This document shows, piece by piece, positions 56,936 to 64,000 of a DNA stretch of 64,000 nt. The stretch is taken from contig OX463780.1 of assembly GCA_949825025.1 (NCBI GenBank), positions 17,519,480 to 17,583,479 on the forward strand. Reading direction: 5' to 3'. The translations under genes and the position numbers were made by a program. Position 1 is the stretch's first letter; each line of letters begins with the position of its first letter. The notes under the pieces were generated by a model. The model was not told the DNA's origin. It worked only from the letters and a program-made list of their open reading frames with translations, and made no database searches. This stretch comes from Siphlonurus alternatus. Its lineage: Eukaryota; Arthropoda; Insecta; Ephemeroptera; Siphlonuridae.

Positions 56936-58393
56936 CCTTCCTAACACCATTCATGTAACAAGTGTAGCTTGATTTTTATTTTCCATCAGGTAAATTGTAG
57001 ATCTTTTTTTATTAACACAAAATATATAAAATCATATATTTCTTGAGAAACACCTAAAAATCTGTTTAAAAATTTTAATATAGGGCTTTATTACTACCTA
57101 ATTTTGAACCTGAAACTTCACTGTCTGTAATCAATTTCTATATTTTTGACTCTGCAAAAAATACCTAGAGTAAACCTAGAGCTAAAAAAACAAAAAGAAA
57201 TCACACATCTTTTCATTAGTCAGTACTTGAGTTTTACTTTTTTAATGATAAATACAATTGATAGACAGACCATTAAAAAAGCAAATACAATGTATACCAC
57301 AATTTTAATTTATATATATATGAAAGCCAATCTATAATCTTATTTTAAATTACAATCATTCCATCTTGTATTGGAATCCACTACATCAATTTTTTTCTCA
57401 CTTTTCATTTTTGTTTTTATTTCAATGCATTTGTTATTTTATAATTTTATATTCACATGACACGTACTTTTATTATATTTAAAGAAGAAGCTTTTGTTCT
57501 CTTCTGAAACAAACAAAATGACAAAAAGGGCATAAATAAATGGATTCATATTTCATTACAAAGATAACAATTTTTTTTTTACTGTAATTCTTACCATCCT
57601 AACACCATTCATGTAACAAGTTTAGCTTGATTTTTATTTTCCATCAGGTAAATAGTAGGGTTTTTTTTATTAACACAAGATATATAAAATAAATATTGTT
57701 TGAGAAACACCTAAAAATCTGTTAAAACTTTTTAATATAGGGCTTTAATAATACCTAATTTTGAACCTGAAATATCACTGTCTGTAATCAATTTCTATAT
57801 TTTTGAATCTGCAACAAATACCTAGAGTAAAGCTACAGCTAAAAAAACAAAAGAAAACATACATATCATCATTAGTCAGTACTTGAGTTTTACTTTTTTA
57901 ATGATAAGTACAGTTGATAGACAGACCATTAAAAAAGCAAAAACAGTAAATACAACAATTTTAATTTATATATATGAAAGCCAATTTATAATCTAATTTT
58001 AAATTACAATCATTCCACCTTGTATTGGAATCCACTACATCAATTTTGTTCGCACTTTTCATTTTTGTTTATATTTCAATGCATTTGTTATTTTATATCC
58101 ACATGACACGTACTTTTATTATATTTAAAGAAGAAGCTTTTATTCTCTTCTGAAACAAACGAAATGACAAAAGGTACATTAATAAATGGATCCATATTTC
58201 ATTACAAAGATAACAATTTCTTTTTTACTGTAATTCTTACTTTCCTAACACCATTCATGTAACAAGTGTAGCTTGATTTTTATTTTCCATCAGGTTTATA
58301 GTAGAGCTTTTTTTATTAACACAAGATATATAAAATCATATATTTCTTGAGAAACACCTAAAAAACTGTTAAAAACTTTTTAATATGGGGCTT
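56936..58393. repeat. Degenerate right edge of the satellite array
   Basis: The last monomers, starting at 56936, 57594 and 58240, still align to the consensus but accumulate many private substitutions and small indels. Examples are TACCATCCTAAC, a duplicated TTTTATAATTTTATAT near 57440, TTTAGCTTG, and AGTAGGG in place of GTAGAGC. Spacing becomes irregular (658 and 646 bp). Recognisable satellite stops inside the last unit at about 58393, just after TATGGGGCTT. Increasing divergence toward the end is what is expected where homogenising exchange runs out of partners. Confidence 0.9.
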
Positions 58394-58844
58394 ATATATG
58401 CATATATCTCTACGGTCTGGTTGAACCTGGTAAGGTGCCTTGTAACAAACTTGGCCATCTGCAGGTAAAATTTAACATTATATCCGTACAAGCGTGGCTG
58501 GTAAGAAATGGTCACTCTGCATAGCCTGGCTGGTAAGATTTTACGTGGTGTGCTGGTATGGGATACCAGGTCTTACCTGGCAAGCTAATATCAAAATTTC
58601 CCTCCCCCTCCTCCTGCCTTAAAATATGCTGTTCGCTATTTTTTTTAGTATCAAAAATCATTTTTTAATTTTCTATATACGAAAAAGTACAGAAATAATA
58701 AATTTAAAATTTTTATTTTTTGATACTTAAATGATACATTCAAAACTTGTTTTGACTTACGCAGTACTGACAACTGAGAGGTGGGGACGGGGTGGGGATA
58801 TGCGGGTAAAATGGCGGTTACAGAAATCATATTTAGAAATAAAT

Positions 58845-59439
58845 TTAAGGAATGGAAGGAAACTTTTTAAAGGGACTCTTCTTGCATCTCTTCCATCCAT
58901 AAAACTGTAGTCTGGGATCTTTCAGTGGCTCACAGTATGCCAATTCCTGCAGGACACAGTACATTAAACATTAAAACTTTGATTCAAAATGTTGTGGCAA
59001 TCTTCTTCATTCTGATCATTCAATTTGATCTTTGAAATAAATAAAAAAAACATGAAGGTATGCTTTTATTAAATATTTGATTTTATATTGAATGATGAGA
59101 AATATAAAATATTCAAAATAAAAATATGTACTTACCATGCAAGGAAAATAATGAAGAGCAGGAAAAACAAACTGCTGGCATTGTGTCTGCATGCAATGAT
59201 CTGCAGTTGACTTATGGTTTTTCCTTGATTATGGGTTTCTGTGATCACAAAAGTAAATCATTAATACCTACACCTAAGCAGTATGCTTTATTTATTACTG
59301 TTAAGATGTTTTTTTACCTCCAAAGTAACTTTATAACACAATTTTCACAGTTAAACAGGCCATTTTCACGGTTCTTGACATCTTCAATCACTTCCATGTT
59401 GCCATGATGCTTCACTTTTTCACCACCAGGTGTCAATGG
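58845..59439 (-). pseudogene. Exon-like blocks captured in the border element
   Basis: Three minus-strand stretches look like exons. 59439-59318 is open for 40 codons and includes ATG GAA GTG; it encodes GNMEVIEDVKNRENGLFNC, followed by the donor AG|GTAAAA. 59238-59136 follows the acceptor GTGATCACAG and ends at a strong donor, TG|GTAAGTA. 58946-58845 follows the acceptor GTGTCCTGCAG and is open for 33 codons to TAA, containing YGWKRCKK. The reading phases do not match: the first block leaves two bases where the second needs one, and the second leaves two where the third needs none. A simple intact three-exon gene is therefore not supported. It may be a decayed gene fragment, or an additional exon may be missing. 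I do not recognise the protein. Base composition here is less AT-rich than on either side. Confidence 0.3.
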
Positions 59440-59454
59440 CTAATAAGAACGACT

Positions 59455-59755
59455 GAAAATTTATATTAATTTTTAAATAAATTATTAATTAAAATAAATC
59501 AATTTATTCCATAATAAACGTGCAAAAAAACATTTTTTTTTTTAGTATTTTGGTACATTCTCATCAACAGTCGATCCACACAGTATAAAAATTAAATTAT
59601 ATAATTAATCTTTATTTACAGTGTAAATTAATAAATTATTTAAATAATTTATTTATAAAGTATAAATATAATATAAAATATTGTTATATTATAATTAATA
59701 TGTTAAATAAATAATATTTAAAAAATAATAATAATTTAGTATATAGTTACAAGAT
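59455..59755. repeat. AT-only low-complexity tract within the border element
   Basis: This stretch consists almost entirely of TAAT, AATA and ATTT strings. There is no open frame of note and no dyad beyond those expected from composition. It separates the exon-like blocks from the right terminal arm. Confidence 0.7.
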
Positions 59756-59973
59756 CTTCTGGTAAATCATACCAGGCAATACCAGACAGTGGCTGTGGTA
59801 TTGCCTGGTATGCCCTGGTTCGGCTTTTATCAGCATTTCATGATGGCTGGTAAGAACAGGTACGGCTTACCAGCACTGCTGGTTTAGTGCTTGTAAGAGT
59901 CTACCAGCCACCTTACCAGGTTCAACCAGACCGTAGAGATAGGATATATACATTATATACACACACAGAGCAT

Positions 59974-60179
59974 CCCTAGTCGAAAAATAAGAGTGCAAAG
60001 TGATAATTTGGGCAGTAGTCAAGTAGTTGACTACTTGTTTTTAAGTAGTCAACTACTTAAAACAAGTAGTTGACAAGTTAAAACAACTTAAAACAAGTAG
60101 TTGACTACTTAAAAGCAAGTAGTCAACTACTTGACTACTGCTCAAATTATCACTTAGCACTCTTATTTTTCGACTAGGG
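59974..60179. mobile_element. 206-bp near-palindromic MITE, CCCTAGTCG ends
   Basis: It starts CCCTAGTCGAAAAATAAG and ends with the reverse complement CTTATTTTTCGACTAGGG. The two arms match over roughly 75 bp with only a few mismatches (for example GCAAAGTG against GCTAAGTG, and TTTGGGCAG against TTTGAGCAG). The centre holds AAGTAGTCAACTACTT-type dyads. It is flanked by AT on both sides (59972-59973 and 60180-60181), inside GCAT and ATGC, rather than the TA seen at its sister copies. It is non-coding. Confidence 0.9.
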
Positions 60180-60508
60180 ATGCTGCACGTGTATGTATCA
60201 TATATGTTGGGACTTGGGACAATGAATAATGTCGCTCGAGATCGATCATTTTTATGTCAAAATTGTTATATTTAGAAGTATAATATAAAAAGCAAAATTT
60301 GTAAATAAAGCAGAAAAAAAAATAATGGCATAATTTATTATAATAAAAGTGCCATATATGTAAATAAATTCTTCGATCGCGCTTGCCGAGTGGCCTTACC
60401 ATTATGCTTTTATCTTCATTACACGTGTACCACATGGCAAATATAATTGATAAAATATATATAGTCACACAAATTGACGTAAATCCATTTCACTGTCCTA
60501 CGCATATA
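60180..60508. other. Spacer between the two small MITEs, no gene seen
   Basis: About 330 bp of AT-rich sequence. A minus-strand frame running to 60468 crosses from this spacer into the first MITE and has no protein-like features. A patch at 60378-60400 (GCTTGCCGAGTGGCC) recalls the A box of a serine or leucine tRNA, but no anticodon arm or B box follows. Confidence 0.6.
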
Positions 60509-60683
60509 CCCTAGTCGAAAAATAAGAGTGCTAAGTGGTAATTTGAGCAGTAGTCAAGTAATTGACTACTTGTTTTTAAGTAATCAACTACTTGTTTTAA
60601 GTAGTTGACTACTTAAAAACAAGTAGTCAACTACTTGACTACTGCTCAAATTACCACTTGGCACTCTTATTTTTCGACTAGGG
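60509..60683. mobile_element. 175-bp near-palindromic MITE, sister of the 206-bp copy
   Basis: It starts CCCTAGTCGAAAAATAAG and ends CTTATTTTTCGACTAGGG, with TA on each side (60507-60508 and 60684-60685). The arms match almost base for base over about 80 bp, so the element is practically one hairpin. It differs from the copy at 59974 mainly in a shorter centre and in GTAATTTG in place of GATAATTTG. It is non-coding. Confidence 0.93.
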
Positions 60684-61066
60684 TATGCATACAATTCCAT
60701 GAAATGCACGGTTCTCGATCATTTTATATTATTAGTCCACTAAAATAACGTATGCATACATATTAATTGATGCTATATAACTAAGCTAAAAACTAACTGA
60801 ACAAAAACACATAAACTGGAATGTTAAAACAAGTTAAACAACACCTTAAATGTATAATAAATTTACTAACAATGCAGACATATATAACTTCCTTTACAAC
60901 AAATCATGTTGATCATGCCTCGTGCCTCGCTTCTTACCTCAATCTCGCTTTACCGCGTTCCGTCATGAAATAAACTTTTCTTGCTAGCACTAAAATCAGC
61001 TTGAATACTTCGTATGCATATATATTGCTACTTCAATTTGTCTTACAGGATGCTATTTTGAATGCT

Positions 61067-61102
61067 GATTGGTTAAAATATTACTATTCTTCCTTTGATT
61101 GG
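61067..61102 (-). promoter_or_regulatory. Two CCAAT motifs 30 bp apart
   Basis: GATTGG occurs at 61067-61072 and again at 61097-61102, that is, two CCAAT boxes on the minus strand. Paired CCAAT boxes at about 30-bp spacing are typical of NF-Y-bound animal promoters. No clear transcription unit is visible on either side, so this is only suggestive. Confidence 0.25.
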
Positions 61103-61265
61103 CTTAGACTTTGACTCGTCAATAAAAAAAAAATGATTATAATAAACACTATAGTTTAGCAGCACCGCAGCAGCACTCTTCAAAAGTTTTTAAATTCTGT
61201 CGCTAGATGTCTAAAAGTGTCTTCAAATTGTTGAAATCGGCTGTTCAATGTTAAAAAAGCAGGCT

Positions 61266-61282
61266 CCCCCCCCCCCCCCCCC
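61266..61282. repeat. Poly-C tract of 17 bases
   Basis: An uninterrupted C17 run followed by GGATCCGCGCC, in otherwise AT-rich sequence. It could mark the end of an old mobile element, and it is also a likely site of sequencing length error. Confidence 0.8.
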
Positions 61283-62016
61283 GGATCCGCGCCTGTTACA
61301 TTATGTTACATATACAATATCACAAACCTTAGTTTACGCATGGAAGACATTTTGAATAGAAAATAGTACCGTTTTGCGTTACGACCTTCATTTTTTAACG
61401 ATAGGCGCTCGATTAGAAAAAAACATCACATCCCTAGTTTAGTTTGCCGGTTTATGAGAACGCCACGGCCATGGGCGCGGCAATCCGCTTGCCTAGCGGC
61501 CATCCCAAGTATCTAATAGACTTTTAACCTGTTATTAGTACTGACATCATGGTTTAATGTTCATTAATTTAGCGAACTTTAAATCCAAAACAGAAAAGGC
61601 ACGCTGCCATGATTTTTGTTATTGTGACGTCACAGGAGCTCGAAATCGATTAATTAAATCGAACCGAATCGAACTGAACCGATCAGCTGAGCTGAAAAAA
61701 GGCGTTCGTTTCAAAATAAAAGACAAATCGGAATATACGTCTATATACGCCTCCAGAAGCTATAATAAATCCAGAATTTACTTTTAAATACGTAAGGGTG
61801 CTTTTTTTTTTTTTTAATTTCACCACTTTTTTTCAAGTTTTTAGCATTTTTGATGTCGACGTTTTGTCACAACAGCGGCCCAGACGGCCGGCGCGGCCCC
61901 AGGCTTTCGTCTGGAAGATGTGCAAAGTGGTCGAAGTGGTGGCGACGCGATTTTGAAATCAAAATAAACTTACTTTTTTATACTTTTTTCTAATAGTTAT
62001 ACATATTATAGATTTA

Positions 62017-63708
62017 GGGTGACCAGATATCTTGCTGTTCAAAACGGTACATGGCCCCAAGATAGAGGCCTGAAGGGCCAAAACCCCCGCCGGAGGCACG
62101 ATTTTTTTGGGTGCCACGCCCCCTTTTTTACTTTTTTTTTTTTCTTAATAGATTTTTAAATGAATTGTTTTCTTTTTATGAAGCCGTTTTTTCCGAAAAA
62201 AATTATTTTATTGGTAAATCCATTAAAGAATTTTCGTCATAGATTATAGCAATTATTACGTAAGTATTTTTTAATTGGTACCATAGTTCAGACGAAGTTT
62301 AAGTAAAACGCTTTCTGTTCCATAAGGCTGCATGTTTAAGGGTTTAGGAAAACAAACTTTGGTATTTTTTTTTTTTTTTTTTTCGATGAAGCTATTTGAG
62401 ATGAAATTTTTTTGGTTTTCATTTCTCACACTAATGCAGGACAGGTTAAAATATTTTAAGGAAATAAAATAATAAATAATGCAATCGCTCACTCTACTTT
62501 AAATAATATAAATAATTGCATTTTTTTTATATATAATTATACTTTTCATAGAATTAGAAAAAAATATTTACTATAGTCACCATGCAAGGAAACTGTGCCA
62601 GTGAGCTGATTTCCTAAAATTAACCTTTTTTCTTGGCCTGGCCACGATCCTATTATGTTGTAAAGTTGCATGTAATTTCATGTAAATAAAAAGAAACAAA
62701 AGCAATAAAAGAAATACTCAAAAAGCATAACTTCGAAAAATACTTTTCCAAGAAAAAAAATATACAGTATTTTAAATTGATTTTTTTTTTTTTTATTTCG
62801 TTATCAAATGTTCCGTCTCCATCCACAATATTTCTATAAATGTACGTGCGACGTGTTACTTAAATAATGCATTATATATTTGTTTATAAATAAATAAAAC
62901 TTAATAATGTCACGAGATAAATTATACAAAAAAAAAAATTGAGTATAAAGCAAGAAATTAATTTGAATTTCTTTTAAATCTTTTAATCGAACTGTTCATT
63001 TTGCAAATAGTGTGAACTCTTGTTAGAGTGAAATAGCTGAAGAAGTTATATAAATTGAATTAATTTATAGCATTCAAATTGGACTTAATAACAGCTAAAA
63101 TTACTTGATTGTATGAATAATATTTGTGGCGTTTTTCCCTCATATTATTTTCCATTTATTTACGTAATATCCATGCACGATTATTGTGAAGAAAAAAAAA
63201 AAAAAAAAAAGAGTGGTATAGAAATTTTTGTCTAAGCCACGACACAATGCATAAGAATGATTTTTTATATTTTATTGGAAATTTCCATCAAGTGAATATC
63301 ATCAATATCAAGAGATGATATTTTTCTGTAAAGTTTTTTACTTGTTTTTTATTCAAAATTTAATCGAAAAGTAGTGATTTCATTTCACGTAGTATTATAT
63401 ATGCATACTAAGTACATACAAAATATATTCCGCAATTTTGGAAGAAATATGCTGTTTTGTGAATGCGATCGAGAAAAAGGGGCATGGAGTTGCAAAATCA
63501 TTTGCGTCCATACATTTTCGTAAATATTCACAACCACATTCCTATGAATTTTTTATTTTTTTAATGATAAAATTTTTAAAAAATGTCCCTTTTTTAAATT
63601 TTGTCCGAAAGCGGTACATTTAGGCGTCCCGAGAGCCTCTTTGGGGACACCGGGACATGGTACTCTAAAACGGTACTGTACCGGTCAAAACGGTACGTCT
63701 GGTCACCC
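62017..63708. mobile_element. ~1.69-kb non-autonomous element with GGGTGACCAGA ends
   Basis: The left end reads GGGTGACCAGATATC and the right end is the inverse (TCTGGTCACCC), giving an 11-bp match, with a TA directly outside each end (62015-62016 and 63709-63710). Next to the ends, AAAACGGTAC appears once on the left (62041) and twice on the right (63667 and 63687). The interior is AT-rich with long homopolymers (T19 at 62365-62383, A19 at 63192-63210) and no coding capacity. A 9-bp TATTATAGA also occurs outside both ends (62004-62012 and 63709-63717), offset by four bases on the left, so a longer duplication is possible. Confidence 0.7.
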
Positions 63709-64000
63709 TATTATAGAAGCATGTAATATTTTTAAAAAATTCTATAGTTTAAAATAACCTTGTTGTGGGACATTTTTAAAAAATGAAGATTACTACGCCT
63801 TGGCGACGTCTAGTCTGTGATCTCAGGCGTAATCTAAGGCTTGTTTTACCGTATAATATTATGCAGCAAAAGTTTTTTATCAGAAAAAAATAAAAAATGA
63901 AAAAAGCCATGCATGTACGCACGATATGTATGCATAATAAATATATACGCCATGATAAATGGCAAGCGGTATGCATATATTATATATTATTGTGTGACAA
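63709..64000. other. Right flank, no gene seen
   Basis: Short AT-rich sequence. It includes an imperfect inverted repeat (AGATTACTACGCCT at 63787-63800 and AGGCGTAATCT at 63825-63835), perhaps the remnant of another element. GGGACATTTTTAAAAAATG at 63767 resembles the inverse of sequence inside the preceding element near 63573. A 66-codon minus-strand frame here has no recognisable features. Confidence 0.5.

Larger units (their letters stand above)
1..58393. repeat. ~651-bp AT-rich satellite array, about 88 monomers
   Basis: Head-to-tail repeats all run in one direction. Taking the motif CCTTCCTAAC as the monomer marker, it recurs at 11, 667, 1321, 1971, 2623, 3277, 3929, 4579, then (after an insertion) 6785, 7437, 8087 and so on to 57594 and 58240. 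Spacing is nearly always 649-656 bp. Neighbouring interior copies differ at only a handful of positions. Nearly every monomer has one AAGCTT (HindIII) and one AGTACT (ScaI) site. There is no long open frame in any monomer; the longest is an accidental 63-codon frame in a diverged edge copy. The array is cut by the left window edge, so its true length is unknown. It could be centromeric, pericentromeric or interstitial; nothing in the sequence decides this. I do not recognise the family. Confidence 0.97.
58404..59943. mobile_element. ~1.54-kb inverted-repeat element at the satellite border
   Basis: The left end reads TATCTCTACGGTCTGGTT, continuing GAACCTGGTAAGGTG. The right end is its reverse complement (CACCTTACCAGGTTC, continuing AACCAGACCGTAGAGATA), giving about 33 bp of near-identical termini. 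Further inside, both arms carry TGGCTGGTAAGA and TACCAGGCAA type motifs. The flanks are ATATATGCAT on the left (58394-58403) and ATATATACAT on the right (59944-59953). This may be an imperfect duplication of 8-10 bp, but the sequence is so AT-rich that I cannot fix the boundary. There is no transposase. The superfamily is unassigned; an 8-bp duplication would suggest hAT. Confidence 0.75.
60686..61985. other. AT-rich unique stretch, no supported gene
   Basis: About 1.3 kb. It holds two GATTGG (inverted CCAAT) motifs, a 17-base C run at 61266-61282 followed by GGATCCGCGCCTG, and a small GC-richer patch at 61445-61500. There is also a degenerate ATCGAACCG-type repeat near 61648-61685 and a CpG-rich patch at 61870-61950. 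A 76-codon plus-strand frame (61557-61787) crosses the degenerate repeat and shows no domain, so it is not called a gene. Confidence 0.6.

Noticed and set aside
57146..57337. 63-codon plus-strand frame
   Set aside because: It lies wholly in a degenerate satellite monomer and reads through the same sequence that is closed by stops in the other copies. Chance frame.
1..58393. rDNA, histone or other tandem gene cluster
   Set aside because: The 651-bp unit has no rRNA-like sequence, no conserved open frame and no RNA polymerase III boxes.
1..58393. CENP-B box in the satellite
   Set aside because: No TTCG....A..CGGG-type motif is present in the monomer. Centromeric function can neither be claimed nor excluded.
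59126..59407. 93-codon plus-strand frame in the border element
   Set aside because: It is antisense to the exon-like blocks and crosses their splice signals, with low-complexity content. More likely a shadow than a gene.
60378..60400. tRNA-like A box (GCCGAGTGG)
   Set aside because: No B box, anticodon stem or acceptor-stem pairing follows, so a tRNA or tRNA-derived SINE is not supported.
60163..60468. 101-codon minus-strand frame
   Set aside because: It runs from unique AT-rich DNA into a MITE terminal repeat. The product is a string of hydrophobic and aromatic residues expected from AT-rich DNA.
61557..61787. 76-codon plus-strand frame
   Set aside because: It crosses a degenerate ATCGAACCG repeat and shows no domain. 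There is no supporting promoter or splice evidence.
62271..62492. 73-codon minus-strand frame
   Set aside because: It includes a run of lysines from a T19 homopolymer inside a non-autonomous element. Composition artefact.
63438..63976. Frames at 63438-63623 (+) and 63776-63976 (-)
   Set aside because: Short, AT-driven, no motif. The first lies within the GGGTGACC element.

Overview
The window is non-coding, very A+T-rich eukaryotic nuclear DNA. About nine tenths of it is one tandem satellite array, followed by a mosaic of non-autonomous DNA transposons in AT-rich single-copy sequence. The thousands of bases of head-to-tail ~651-bp repeats, TA-flanked inverted-repeat elements, GT..AG exon-like blocks and an NRF-1-type promoter motif point to a metazoan. 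I cannot name the species. I see no rRNA, tRNA, CRISPR array, operon or prokaryotic gene.

Region 1 (1-58393) is the satellite. About 88 monomers run in one orientation and the array continues beyond the left edge. Almost every monomer carries one HindIII site (AAGCTT) and one ScaI site (AGTACT), plus two T-tracts of variable length. Sets of linked variants recur at fixed offsets (about 1.95, 3.9, 4.56 and 7.81 kb, i.e. 3, 6, 7 and 12 monomers). The array is therefore a nested, irregular higher-order repeat shaped by repeated segmental duplication. The last two or three monomers (from 56936) become steadily more diverged toward the right edge.

Region 2 (4810-6363) is a single 1554-bp inverted-repeat element inserted in one monomer, with a TA duplication and CCCTAGTC termini. 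It holds seven perfect 14-bp tandem repeats, a long foldback of 13-bp repeats, and a core of about 600 bp that looks host-derived. Read on the minus strand, the core has an NRF-1-consensus promoter, an ATG in an AAAATGGCG context, and three exon-like blocks joined by GT..AG junctions. These chain into one 100-codon frame. This is the most unusual object in the window: a Pack-MITE-like element carrying a promoter and gene fragment inside a satellite.

Region 3 (58394-64000) is the array flank. It holds a 1.5-kb inverted-repeat element with captured exon-like blocks (58404-59943), sitting exactly at the satellite border. Next come two small, almost perfectly palindromic elements (59974-60179 and 60509-60683) whose ends match the element in region 2. 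Then there is a 1.3-kb AT-rich spacer with a poly-C tract and paired CCAAT motifs, an approximately 1.7-kb GGGTGACC-ended element (62017-63708), and a short unique tail. No transposase is encoded here, so every element would depend on enzymes supplied from elsewhere.
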